From Streptomyces liliiviolaceus (GTDB taxonomy: Bacteria; Actinomycetota; Actinomycetes; Streptomycetales; Streptomycetaceae), in NCBI RefSeq assembly GCF_018070025.1, contig NZ_JAGPYQ010000001.1, positions 1,798,001 to 1,862,000 on the forward strand: DNA of 64,000 nt. Direction: 5' to 3'. Below are positions 16,963-25,102 of the stretch, one piece after another (within the stretch, counting starts at the first letter, position 1; each line of letters starts with the position of its first letter). The notes under the pieces are model-generated. The model saw only the letters and a program-made list of their open reading frames with translations. It did no database searches and was not told the DNA's origin. A program made the position numbers and the translations under genes.

Positions 16963-17370
16963 GAGGGCAGCCTACGTTCTCAATCGCCGGACACGCGTAT
17001 AGGCATTGGCCTAAGCTGCTCTCAACTGTCACAGCAGTAGGACCACGTATCAATACGTCCGGCGACCCCTGATCGGTTCGGTCGACACTCGACTTTTTTG
17101 TTGAGGACGTGCCCGAATCCGCCTTATGTGTCACCTGGTGTCCGTTGTGACGCAACTCAACTGCCCCGGTTTGCCGGGAAGGTCACGTATGTCGTCGGGT
17201 CACTCCGTTGGGTGATCTGTCGCGTACCCATAGTCCATTCGGGCCATTCAAGATTGGGCCCGAAGGGGCTGGTTGACTGTGCCCACCTTCCGTAACGTCC
17301 TGAACTGGTGGCGGTGAATATGCCGCTGCCGCCGTGGGGGAGCCTCGATTCGGGAGAGGACGGCGCCGGT
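16963..17370. promoter_or_regulatory. Divergent PBP/wblA control region with a palindrome at 17045-17058
   Basis: This 408-bp region has no convincing gene. It holds the PBP -10 (TAGGCT, 16969-16974), a perfect inverted repeat ACGTAT-CA-ATACGT at 17045-17058, and on the wblA side TTGACT at 17273-17278. TAACGT at 17293-17298 is only 14 bp further on, so that promoter pairing is doubtful. wblA of Streptomyces is known to have a long, heavily regulated upstream region. The palindrome is a candidate operator for an unknown regulator. Confidence 0.5.
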
Positions 17371-17709
17371 ATGGGCTGGGTAACCGACTGGAGTGCGCAG
17401 GCGGCCTGCCGCACTACCGATCCGGATGAACTGTTCGTTCAAGGAGCAGCGCAGAACCGGGCGAAGGCAGTGTGCACCGGATGCCCGGTGCGCACGGAGT
17501 GCCTGGCCGACGCGTTGGACAACCGCGTCGAGTTCGGCGTGTGGGGAGGGATGACGGAGCGGGAGCGCCGCGCACTGCTGCGCAGGCGACCAACCGTCAC
17601 CTCTTGGCGCAGGCTGCTCGAAACCGCGCGTACCGAGTACGAGCGGGGGGCGGGAATCCTGCCTCTCGACGAGGAAGAGGTGTACGAGAACTACGCAGCG
17701 GTGGGCTGA
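17371..17709 (+). CDS. wblA: WhiB-like iron-sulfur regulator WblA
   Basis: The protein has 112 residues. The four cluster-binding cysteines are Cys13, Cys35, Cys38 and Cys44 (ACRTTDPDELF, then CTGCPVRTEC), followed by the WhiB signature GVWGG at 56-60 and a basic tail (RERRALLRRR). From memory it is almost identical to S. coelicolor WblA (SCO3579), a pleiotropic repressor of antibiotic production needed for normal sporulation. The start at 17371 (MGWVTDW) matches the known protein; the frame is open 21 codons further upstream. The position beside the PBP and ArsA-like genes is conserved. Confidence 0.95.
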   Translation: MGWVTDWSAQAACRTTDPDELFVQGAAQNRAKAVCTGCPVRTECLADALDNRVEFGVWGGMTERERRALLRRRPTVTSWRRLLETARTEYERGAGILPLDEEEVYENYAAVG

Positions 17710-18029
17710 CCGGACTCCGCGCACGCGGCGGACTCCCAGCGGTTCCGTATGCGCCAGAGGTGCGAGTGGCGTCCTCGGAGGTACGAGTGACGTCCACGGG
17801 ACCCCCGTACGACGGCGTACGTGACATACGTGACCTACGGCGGCACATGCGTGGCCCACGGCGACCTGTGCGACATCGGCGTAGGTCCCACCGGGCGGCC
17901 CCGTGACCCCGAAAGGCTCAGGAAGCGGGCCTCGGGCTCAGGGGCCCGGCAAAGCGTCCCCGGGGTGCCGGCGGGCGTTCCCCGGGCTCAAGAAGCCTGG
18001 CTTCAGGCTGAAGAAGCCTGGTCCCGGGG
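17710..18029. other. Gene-free gap with short imperfect repeats
   Basis: This is the 320-bp space between convergent wblA and the ArsA-like gene. It has two repetitive parts: TACGTGACA/TACGTGACC units near 17818-17836, and AAGAAGCCTGG-type units (two copies plus AAGAAGCTTCGG) at about 17990-18043. Complementary GGCTCAAGAAGCC-like stretches could fold and terminate both transcripts. I see no supported gene. Confidence 0.4.
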
Positions 18030-19526
18030 TCAAGAAGCTTCGGCCGGCGACGCGTCGGCCGCGAGCCGGTCCCCGATCTGCCGCAGCCCCGCGAGGTCGT
18101 GCACATCGCCGGGCAGCGCGGCCACTTCGGCCACCGCCACCTCGGGGTGGAGCGCGGCGAAGCGATCGCGTGTGCGCTGCTCGCGGGAGAGCAGTTGCAT
18201 ACGTTCGGCGTGCAGCCTCAGCAGGCCTGCGGTGAGTTGTTCGACTGTGCGGCCTTCCGTGCTGCGGTCGTCGCGGTCCTCGGTGCTGTGTTCTTCCGTG
18301 CCGGGGTCTGTCCTGCCGGTGTCCTCGTCCGTTCCGGCTCCGTCGGCACTGGTCCGGTCCGCGGCGGGGGAGCCTGCGTCGGAGGAGGGAGCCTCGGGAA
18401 CGGCGGTTTCGGTAGCGGGTGATTCTGAACTGCCGTACGTGTCGGGAGAGTTACGAAGTCCAGCTTTCCCGCCCACCTGATCCACAATGCGGGCCTCGGC
18501 AAGATTTTCCGCGGCGGCGAGCGCGCGCTCGGCGGACAGCTGGGTGGCACCGCTGCCGTGGACCCGGTTCAGCACCAGACCGGCGAGCGGCATCTCCTCC
18601 GCGGCCAGCCGTTCCACGAAGTACGCCGCCTCGCGCAGCGCGTCCCGCTCCGGGGCCGCGACGACCAGGAACGCCGTACCGGGCGCCTGGAGCAGCTTGT
18701 ACGTGGCGTCCGCGCGCGTCCGGAAACCGCCGAAGGTGGTGTCCATGGCGGCCACGAACGTCTGTACGTCCTTGAGGAGCTGACCGCCCAGCAGCTTGCC
18801 CAGGGTGCCGGTCATCATCGACATCCCGACGTTCAGGAACTTCATCCCGGCCCGGCCGCCCAGCTTCGCCGGCGCGGTCAGCAGCCGGATCAGCTTGCCG
18901 TCCAGGAACGAGCCGAGCCGCTTCGGGGCGTCCAGGAAGTCGAGGGCCGAGCGCGAGGGCGGCGTGTCGACGACGATGAGGTCCCACTCGTCGCGGGCCC
19001 TCAGCTGCCCCAGCTTCTCCATCGCCATGTACTCCTGCGTGCCCGCGAAGCCGGCGGAGAGCGACTGGTAGAAGGGGTTGTTCAGGATCGTGGCGGCCCG
19101 CTCGCGGTCCGCGTGCGCCTCGACGATCTCGTCGAAGGTGCGCTTCATGTCGAGCATCATCGCGTGCAGCTCGCCGCTCGCGGAGTCGTCGATGCCCTTC
19201 ACCCGGCGCGGGGTGTTGTCGAGCGCGTCGATGCCCATCGACTGGGCGAGCCTGCGGGCCGGGTCGATGGTGAGGACGACCACCTTGCGGCCGCGCTCGG
19301 CGGCCCGCAGCCCCAGCGCCGCCGCGGTGGTGGTCTTGCCGACGCCGCCCGAACCGCAGCAGACCACGATGCGGGTCCCGGGGTCGTCGATCAGCGCGTC
19401 GACGCCCAGGACGGCCGAGGACGCGGCCGCGGTGTCGATCGCGCGGGAGGGGCCGGACGTGCCGGACGCGTGGGCGGGCTCGCGTCCGCGGGCAGAATCG
19501 TTTGCGCGGGCCGGGTCCTGACTCAT
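18030..19526 (-). CDS. ArsA/Get3-like ATPase, second of a pair
   Basis: The protein has 498 residues. After a 45-residue polar N-terminus comes a deviant Walker A, CGSGGVGKTTTAAALG, then TIDPARRL and the Switch II-like VDTPPSRSALDFLDA, all features of the ArsA/Get3/MinD class. A Ser/Thr/Asp/Glu-rich linker (about 365-425) splits the conserved core from a C-terminal helical domain. No arsenite or tail-anchor receptor partner is nearby. ATG 19526 overlaps the stop of the other ATPase as ATGA, so the two are coupled and may form a heterodimer. The order next to wblA is conserved in Streptomyces. The cargo is unknown. Confidence 0.85.
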   Translation of the reverse strand: MSQDPARANDSARGREPAHASGTSGPSRAIDTAAASSAVLGVDALIDDPGTRIVVCCGSGGVGKTTTAAALGLRAAERGRKVVVLTIDPARRLAQSMGIDALDNTPRRVKGIDDSASGELHAMMLDMKRTFDEIVEAHADRERAATILNNPFYQSLSAGFAGTQEYMAMEKLGQLRARDEWDLIVVDTPPSRSALDFLDAPKRLGSFLDGKLIRLLTAPAKLGGRAGMKFLNVGMSMMTGTLGKLLGGQLLKDVQTFVAAMDTTFGGFRTRADATYKLLQAPGTAFLVVAAPERDALREAAYFVERLAAEEMPLAGLVLNRVHGSGATQLSAERALAAAENLAEARIVDQVGGKAGLRNSPDTYGSSESPATETAVPEAPSSDAGSPAADRTSADGAGTDEDTGRTDPGTEEHSTEDRDDRSTEGRTVEQLTAGLLRLHAERMQLLSREQRTRDRFAALHPEVAVAEVAALPGDVHDLAGLRQIGDRLAADASPAEAS

Positions 19527-20500
19527 GAGATCCCTTGCTGACGCAGTTCCTTGGCGAGTTCGTACAGACCCGCGAGGTCCATTCCCTCGGCGAGCAGCGG
19601 GAGTTCGTGCAACGGCAGCTCCAGGCCCTGGAGCACCGCACGCTGCTCGCGCTCCAGCGCGTACCGCTCGGCGTACTCGTCCGCCTGGCTCAGCAGCGGC
19701 TCCACCAGGCGCTCGGCGACCCCGCCGCGGCGCGCGCCGCCTAGCCCGGCGGCCGACAGCGACTTGGCGACGGCCGTGCGCGGCGCCTCGCGCGCCAGCT
19801 CCAGGTCGGCCTCGTCCAGGATCGCGGGCCGCACCATGTTCACGATGGTCCGTCCCACCGGCAGCCGCGCGGCCCGCAGCTCCGCGATGCCGTCGGCGGT
19901 CTCCTGGACGGGCATCTCCTCCAGGAGCGTCACCAGGTGCACGGCGGTCTCGGGCGACTTGAGCACCCGCATCACGGCCTGTGCCTGATTGTGTATGGGG
20001 CCGATCTTGGCGAGCCCGGCCACCTCGTCGTTCACGTTCAGGAAGCGGGTGATCCGCCCGGTCGGCGGCGCGTCCATCACCACGTAGTCGTACGCGAACC
20101 GCCCGCGCTTGTCCTTGCGGCGTACGGCCTCGCAGGCCTTGCCCGTCAGGAGCACGTCCCGCAGGCCCGGCGCGATGGTGGTCGCGAAGTCGATGGCGCC
20201 CAGTTTCTTCAGGGCGCGGCCCGCGCCGCCGAGCTTGTAGAACATCTGGAGGTAGTCCAGAAGAGCCAGCTCGGGGTCGATGGCGAGTGCGTACACCTCC
20301 CCGCCGCCGGGAGCGACGGCGATCTTCCGCTCCTCGTAGGGCAGCGCCTGCGTCTCGAAGAGCTGCGCGATGCCCTGTCTGCCCTCGACCTCGACCAGAA
20401 GGGCACGCTTGCCCTCGGTCGCGAGGGCGAGCGCGAGTGCTGCGGCGACCGTGGTCTTTCCGGTACCGCCCTTGCCGCTGACGACCTGAAGCCTGCTCAC
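19523..20500 (-). CDS. ArsA/Get3-like ATPase, first of a pair
   Basis: The protein has 325 residues. The deviant Walker A GKGGTGKTT is at about 9-17, with VEVEGRQGIAQLF next and VMDAPPTGRITRFL as the Walker B/switch region. Unlike true ArsA it is a single ATPase half with no metal-binding cysteine triad, so arsenic transport is unlikely. It is followed, with a 4-bp overlap, by the longer paralogue. TAGGCT at 20508-20513 is 7 nt before GTG 20500, a leaderless layout that fixes the start. A two-subunit ATPase that handles client proteins or another ATPase-driven switch is possible. Confidence 0.85.
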   Translation of the reverse strand: MSRLQVVSGKGGTGKTTVAAALALALATEGKRALLVEVEGRQGIAQLFETQALPYEERKIAVAPGGGEVYALAIDPELALLDYLQMFYKLGGAGRALKKLGAIDFATTIAPGLRDVLLTGKACEAVRRKDKRGRFAYDYVVMDAPPTGRITRFLNVNDEVAGLAKIGPIHNQAQAVMRVLKSPETAVHLVTLLEEMPVQETADGIAELRAARLPVGRTIVNMVRPAILDEADLELAREAPRTAVAKSLSAAGLGGARRGGVAERLVEPLLSQADEYAERYALEREQRAVLQGLELPLHELPLLAEGMDLAGLYELAKELRQQGIS

Positions 20501-20696
20501 GTCTTCGAGCCTAATTCCTCACCGGGTGATGCGGTGGCCGTGGGGCCCTGCTTCGCATACGGGTGCCCAGGGAGCGCCCTGCCCAGTCATCGGCCCGCTC
20601 GTCGCCCCCGCGTCGCCCGCACGTCGGCCTGCGTCGGCCGGGCGGCGGACGGAGGTCCAGGGAGGGCGGGCCGCGCCAGCGGATACAGTCGCCCCC

Positions 20697-20858
20697 ATGA
20701 CCAAGTGGGAATACGCAACCGTGCCTCTGCTCGTCCACGCCACGAAGCAGATTCTGGACACCTGGGGCGAGGACGGCTGGGAGCTCGTCCAGGTCGTGCC
20801 CGGGCCGAACAACCCCGAGCAGCTCGTCGCCTACCTGAAGCGGGAGCGGGCCGCGTGA
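20697..20858 (+). CDS. DUF4177 small protein
   Basis: The protein has 53 residues (MTKWEYATVPLLVHATKQIL start, WGEDGWELVQVVPG core), typical of DUF4177, whose function is unknown. No signal peptide or membrane segment is present. TACAGT at 20684-20689 is 7 nt before ATG 20697, so it is probably leaderless. Its TGA overlaps the GTG of the RidA gene (GTGA), so the two are coupled. Confidence 0.85.
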   Translation: MTKWEYATVPLLVHATKQILDTWGEDGWELVQVVPGPNNPEQLVAYLKRERAA

Positions 20859-21322
20859 GCGCCGTAGAGGCGAAACTGGCCGAACTGGGACTGACCCTGC
20901 CGGACGTCGTGCCGCCGCTGGCCGCGTACCAGCCGGCCGTGCAGACGGGCGTGTACGTGTACACGGCCGGCCAGCTCCCGATGGTGGACGGCAAGCTTCC
21001 GCTCACCGGCAAGGTGGGCGCGGAGGTCACCCCGGAGGAGGCCAAGGAACTGGCCCGCACCTGCGCGCTGAACGCCCTCGCGGCGGTCAAGTCGGTCGCG
21101 GGCGACCTCGACCGCGTCGCGCGCGTGGTGAAGGTCGTCGGCTTCGTCGCCTCGGCGGCCGACTTCACCGGCCAGCCCGCCGTCCTGAACGGCGCGAGCG
21201 AGCTGCTGGGCGAGGTACTCGGCGACAAGGGCGTGCACGCGCGCAGCGCGGTCGGCGTGGCGGTGCTGCCGCTCGACGCGCCCGTGGAGGTCGAGATCCA
21301 GGTGGAGCTGACGGAGGCGTAG
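20855..21322 (+). CDS. RidA-family protein
   Basis: The protein has 155 residues of the RidA/YjgF/UK114 family, which hydrolyse reactive enamine and imine intermediates. Conserved stretches are QTGVYVYTAGQLP, the CALNALAAVKSVAG helix, RVVKVVGFVAS and ARSAVGVAVLPLDAPVEVE. It belongs to the slightly longer actinobacterial subgroup, and the exact substrate is not known. The GTG start overlaps the preceding stop by 4 bp. Confidence 0.9.
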   Translation: MSAVEAKLAELGLTLPDVVPPLAAYQPAVQTGVYVYTAGQLPMVDGKLPLTGKVGAEVTPEEAKELARTCALNALAAVKSVAGDLDRVARVVKVVGFVASAADFTGQPAVLNGASELLGEVLGDKGVHARSAVGVAVLPLDAPVEVEIQVELTEA

Positions 21323-21386
21323 GCCTCTCCGTAGGGAGCGATCGTTGTCTCTCGAACATCAGCTCACTCCGGGATAGCCTCCGCCC

Positions 21387-22313
21387 ATGGCGAATGGGCA
21401 GTGGTACCCCCCGGAGTGGCCCGAGAGGATCCGCGCTCTCGCGGACGGCACGCTCACACCGGTCGTCCCCAGGCGGGCGGCCACCGTCATGCTGCTCAAG
21501 GACACCGGCCCGGGCCCCGCCTCCGAGGAGACGGGCTCCAAGGACTCCGGCTCGGGGGACACCGGTACCCGTCCCGCCGTGCACATGCTGCGCCGACGCG
21601 CCTCCATGGCCTTCGCCGGGGGCGCGTACGCGTATCCGGGCGGCGGGGTCGACCCCAGGGACGACGACCACCACGTCCGCTGGGCGGGCCCCACGCGCGC
21701 GTGGTGGGCGTCCCGGCTCGGCGTCGACGAGGCCGCCGCCCAGGCGATCGTCTGCGCGGCGGTCCGCGAGACGTACGAGGAGGCGGGCGTCCTGCTTGCG
21801 GGCCCGACCGCGGACACCGTGGTCGGCGACACCACCGGGGACGACTGGGAGACCGACCGGGCGGCGCTGGTCGCCCGCGACCTCTCCCTCGCCGAGTTCC
21901 TCGACCGCAGGGGGCTCGTGCTGCGCTCCGACCTGCTGGGCGCCTGGACGCGCTGGATCACCCCGGAGTTCGAGCCCCGCCGCTACGACACCTTCTTCTT
22001 CGTGGCCGTCCTCCCGGAGGGCCAGCGCACCCGCAACGCCTCCACGGAGGCCGACCGCACCGTCTGGATCCGCCCTTCGGAGGCGATGGACGGCTACGAC
22101 AGGGGCGACCTCCTGATGATGCCGCCCACCATCGCGACCCTGCGCCAGCTCGGCGCGTACGGGACCGCCGCGGAGGCCCTCGCGGCGGCGCCCGGGCGGG
22201 ACATGACCCCCGTCCTGGCACGGGCCAGGCTGGTGGACGGCGAGCTGGTCCTCAGCTGGCCCGGCCACGACGAGTTCACCAAGCACATCCCGACCGGTGG
22301 AGCCTCCGCATGA
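21387..22313 (+). CDS. NUDIX hydrolase (NUDT19-like)
   Basis: The protein has 308 residues. The NUDIX box lies at about 127-140 (AAVRETYEEAGVLL), with AFAGGAYAYPGGGVDP before it, as in NUDT19-type enzymes that act on CoA esters or related nucleotides. An acidic, Ser/Gly-rich insertion is present at about 38-62. TAGCCT at 21375-21380 is 6 nt before ATG 21387, so it is probably leaderless. The stop overlaps the start of the metallo-beta-lactamase gene (ATGA), so both are made together. Confidence 0.88.
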   Translation: MANGQWYPPEWPERIRALADGTLTPVVPRRAATVMLLKDTGPGPASEETGSKDSGSGDTGTRPAVHMLRRRASMAFAGGAYAYPGGGVDPRDDDHHVRWAGPTRAWWASRLGVDEAAAQAIVCAAVRETYEEAGVLLAGPTADTVVGDTTGDDWETDRAALVARDLSLAEFLDRRGLVLRSDLLGAWTRWITPEFEPRRYDTFFFVAVLPEGQRTRNASTEADRTVWIRPSEAMDGYDRGDLLMMPPTIATLRQLGAYGTAAEALAAAPGRDMTPVLARARLVDGELVLSWPGHDEFTKHIPTGGASA

Positions 22314-23149
22314 CCGACGCCGCAGCCCTGCCCGGCCAGCCGCGCGGCGGGGTGCTCTCCGGCCCCGCCACCGCGCGCGCCGTCAACGTCCTCGCGCCGA
22401 ACGCGTCCGCGATGACCCTGGACGGCACGAACACCTGGATCGTGGCCGAGCCGGACTCCGAACTGGCGGTGGTGATCGATCCGGGGCCCCTGGACGACGT
22501 ACACCTGCGCGCCGTCGTGGACGCCGCCGAGAAGGCCGGCAAGCGGGTCGCCCTGACCCTGCTGACCCACGGGCATCCGGACCACGCCGAGGGCGCGGCG
22601 CGGTTCGCCGAGCTGACGGGCACGAAGGTACGGGCGCTCGATCCGGCGCTGCGGCTCGGCGGCGAGGGCCTGGCCGCCGGGAACGTGATCACGACGGGCG
22701 GCCTGGAGCTGCGGGTCGTACCGACGCCCGGCCACACCGCCGACTCGCTCTGCTTCCATCTGCCCGCCGACCGGGCCGTACTGACCGGCGACACGATCCT
22801 GGGCCGGGGCACCACGGTCGTGGCCCACCCCGACGGGCGCCTCGGCGACTACCTGGACTCCCTGCGGCGGCTGAGGTCCCTGACGGTCGACGACGGCGTG
22901 CACACGGTCCTGCCGGGCCACGGACCGGTCCTTGAGGACGCCCAGGGAGCCGTCGAGTTCTACCTGGCCCACCGGGCCCACCGCCTCGCCCAGGTAGAGA
23001 CGGCCGTCGAGGACGGCTACTCGGACCCGTCCCAGGTCGTAGCGCACGTCTACGCGGACGTCGACCGCTCCCTGTGGCCGGCGGCGGAGCTGTCGGTACG
23101 GGCGCAGCTGGACTACCTCAAGGAGCACGGGCTCATCGGCAGGGAGTGA
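22310..23149 (+). CDS. Metallo-beta-lactamase fold hydrolase
   Basis: The protein has 279 residues. The metal-binding motif THGHPDHAEGA is followed by TPGHTADSLCFHLP, LTGDTILGRGT and a final PGHGP, with the C-terminal helices of the LACTB2/glyoxalase II-like group. LACTB2-type enzymes cut RNA and others cleave thioesters, so the activity is not settled. Coupling by ATGA to the NUDIX gene is conserved in Streptomyces and suggests a shared pathway in nucleotide or CoA-ester clean-up. Confidence 0.88.
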   Translation: MTDAAALPGQPRGGVLSGPATARAVNVLAPNASAMTLDGTNTWIVAEPDSELAVVIDPGPLDDVHLRAVVDAAEKAGKRVALTLLTHGHPDHAEGAARFAELTGTKVRALDPALRLGGEGLAAGNVITTGGLELRVVPTPGHTADSLCFHLPADRAVLTGDTILGRGTTVVAHPDGRLGDYLDSLRRLRSLTVDDGVHTVLPGHGPVLEDAQGAVEFYLAHRAHRLAQVETAVEDGYSDPSQVVAHVYADVDRSLWPAAELSVRAQLDYLKEHGLIGRE

Positions 23150-23155
23150 GGGGAG

Positions 23156-23198
23156 CGACGGGCGACGGGCGACGGGGTGACGGGTGACGGGTGACGGG
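23156..23198. repeat. Heptamer tandem repeat
   Basis: Three CGACGGG units are followed by one extra G and three TGACGGG units. The array lies between the convergent metallo-beta-lactamase and nucleotidyltransferase genes. It probably varies in copy number. Confidence 0.8.
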
Positions 23199-23218
23199 AG
23201 TGAACTGTCGTCGGGCCT

Positions 23219-24064
23219 TCAGGGGCGCGGGTCCTTGACGCCGTGCACGCGCGCGTACTCCTCGGCGAGCCACGGCCCGAGATCGTCGACGTACGACCGC
23301 AGGACGGCACGGTCGCCGACCGGCTCGTGGCCGAGGACGGCGGCCTTCCTCAGCTGGGCGGCCCGCCGCGGACGGTCCCGCTCCGGGTAGTACGCGGCGA
23401 ACACCTCGGCCATCTCCGCCAGGTCGCTCGTCCAGCCGTTCCAGCGGGGCATGACGAGCGTGAAGCCCGTCCGGACGAGGTGACGGGACATGTACCGCAC
23501 GAGGGGCCGCAGGGCAGCCTCCTGCGGGCCGCCCGCCCCGGCGACGCCCGTGACCTCGGCGATCCGCTCGCGCCAGCGGGGGAGGAGCAGCGCGAGGTCG
23601 CCGTTCGTCTCCCGGGCGAGGAGGGCGTCGGGACGGTAGCGCGGCAGTTCCTCGGCGAGGTCCTCGCCCAGCAGCGGCGTACAGAGGCACGCGACGAACC
23701 AGCCGAGATCGTGCCTCTCCAGGTCGCTCAGCACCTGCGCCCGGCCGGCCAACAGCGTCCCGGCCCCGTCGATCCGGGTGAACTCCTTGTCGAGGGCCCC
23801 GTCGAGCGTGCGCGCGTCCGCCCGGTCCGCCTCCGTGGGCTCCTCGCGCAGGACGAGCAGCAGGTCGAGATCGGACCGGCCCACGCGCGCGGTCCCGCGA
23901 GGAATCGACCCGTAGAGGTACGCGCTGTGCAGCCGTCCCCCGAAGACGTCCAGCACCCGGTCACGGGCCGAGGCGACGACGGGCCGGAACGCCGCCGGTA
24001 CGAGCCCGAGGGAACCTTCGCGCTCGATGTAGCCCTGGGCGTCGAGCCCTCGCTTCGCGGACAT
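23219..24064 (-). CDS. Nucleotidyltransferase-domain protein
   Basis: The protein has 281 residues. The nucleotidyltransferase motif GSIPRGTARVGRSDLDLLLV spans about 52-71, with the GS and DxD metal ligands intact. The C-terminal helical part (RYMSRHLVRTGFTLVM, AYYPERDRP) resembles that of aminoglycoside adenylyltransferase-like or MNT proteins. No HEPN toxin partner is next to it. The substrate is unknown; resistance should not be assumed. ATG 24064 has no strong ribosome binding site. Confidence 0.75.
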   Translation of the reverse strand: MSAKRGLDAQGYIEREGSLGLVPAAFRPVVASARDRVLDVFGGRLHSAYLYGSIPRGTARVGRSDLDLLLVLREEPTEADRADARTLDGALDKEFTRIDGAGTLLAGRAQVLSDLERHDLGWFVACLCTPLLGEDLAEELPRYRPDALLARETNGDLALLLPRWRERIAEVTGVAGAGGPQEAALRPLVRYMSRHLVRTGFTLVMPRWNGWTSDLAEMAEVFAAYYPERDRPRRAAQLRKAAVLGHEPVGDRAVLRSYVDDLGPWLAEEYARVHGVKDPRP

Positions 24065-24139
24065 GGCACCACTGTGCCCGGAGGCAGCGGCGGGAGCATG
24101 TCATTTCCGGCAGAAAGCCGAAGGACGCCGCCGCAGCGC

Positions 24140-24171
24140 CAGAAGGGCCCTGCCGTGCGGCAGGGCCCTTC
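24140..24171. terminator. Terminator upstream of the nucleotidyltransferase gene / downstream of crp
   Basis: AGAAGGGCCCTGCCG, TG, then the exact reverse complement. It ends 51 bp after the crp stop (minus strand) and so terminates crp. Confidence 0.85.
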
Positions 24172-24222
24172 TGTAAGAAGTCGTCAGGTGTCGCCGACGC
24201 GAGACCTGTGACCGCGCCGGCG

Positions 24223-24897
24223 CTAGCGCGAACGCTTCGCGAGGCGCTCCACGTCCAGCAGGATCACCGCGCGGGCCTCCAGGCGGAGCCAGCCGCGGCC
24301 CGCGAAGTCGGCGAGCGCTTTGTTGACCGTCTCGCGGGAGGCGCCGACCAGCTGGGCCAGCTCCTCCTGGGTCAGGTCGTGCACGACGTGGATGCCCTCC
24401 TCGGACTGCACGCCGAAGCGGCGCGAGAGGTCCAGGAGCGCGCGGGCCACCCGGCCCGGCACGTCGGAGAAGACCAGGTCGGACATCTGGTCGTTGGTCT
24501 TGCGCAGGCGCCGGGCGACGGCGCGCAGCAGGGCGGCGGCCACCTCGGGCCGTGCGTTCAGCCAGGGCTGGAGGTCGCCGTGGCCGAGGCCCAGCAGCTT
24601 CACCTCGGTCAGCGCGGAGGCGGTCGCCGTCCGCGGGCCCGGGTCGAACAGCGACAGCTCACCGATGAGCTCGCCGGGGCCGAGGACCGCCAGCATGTTC
24701 TCGCGGCCGTCGGGTGAGGTGCGGTGGAGCTTCACCTTGCCCTCGGTGACCACGTACAGGCGGTCTCCGGGGTCGCCCTCGTGGAAGAGCGCGTCGCCGC
24801 GTGCGAGGGTCACCTCACTCATGGAGGCGCGGAGCTCCGCGGCCTGCTCGTCATCGAGCGCCGCGAAGAGCGGGGCGCGCCGCAGAACGTCGTCCAC
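24223..24897 (-). CDS. crp: cAMP receptor protein Crp
   Basis: The protein has 224 residues, the length of S. coelicolor Crp (SCO3571). Residues about 15-130 form the cyclic-nucleotide-binding barrel (HEGDPGDRLYVVTEGKVK, then PGELIGELSLFDPGPRTATA, the phosphate-binding cassette). Residues about 155-220 form the winged helix with DLTQEELAQLVGASRETVNK. In Streptomyces Crp controls germination and antibiotic production. GTG 24897 is chosen because AAGGAGAG precedes it and the length matches; the open frame extends 34 codons further. It is divergent from nth. Confidence 0.95.
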   Translation of the reverse strand: MDDVLRRAPLFAALDDEQAAELRASMSEVTLARGDALFHEGDPGDRLYVVTEGKVKLHRTSPDGRENMLAVLGPGELIGELSLFDPGPRTATASALTEVKLLGLGHGDLQPWLNARPEVAAALLRAVARRLRKTNDQMSDLVFSDVPGRVARALLDLSRRFGVQSEEGIHVVHDLTQEELAQLVGASRETVNKALADFAGRGWLRLEARAVILLDVERLAKRSR

Positions 24898-25090
24898 GAG
24901 TTCTCTCCTTGTCGACCTGCTCAGGGGATCTTGGTCCCGGTGTACCAGGGGTCCGTGTTCCCCGTTTTGCTGGACGGTCCAAACAGTGTGATCAGTCACA
25001 AGTCTGCCGCACCGGCGTGTCCGACAGTGCGGCAGGGGGCCAATTGGGGGCTGATGGATGGTGGCCGGGGCAGATGTCAGTGGTGGGCCC

Positions 25091-25096
25091 TAGGCT
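25091..25096 (+). promoter_or_regulatory. -10 hexamer of a leaderless nth transcript
   Basis: TAGGCT lies exactly 6 nt before GTG 25103, so transcription should start at the start codon. No good -35 is seen. The tmk promoter (63265-63270) has the same hexamer and spacing. Confidence 0.55.
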
Positions 25097-25102
25097 GGCC
25101 GG

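Noticed and set aside
23219..24064. Antibiotic resistance call for the nucleotidyltransferase
   Set aside because: Only the general fold is supported; nothing shows the substrate.
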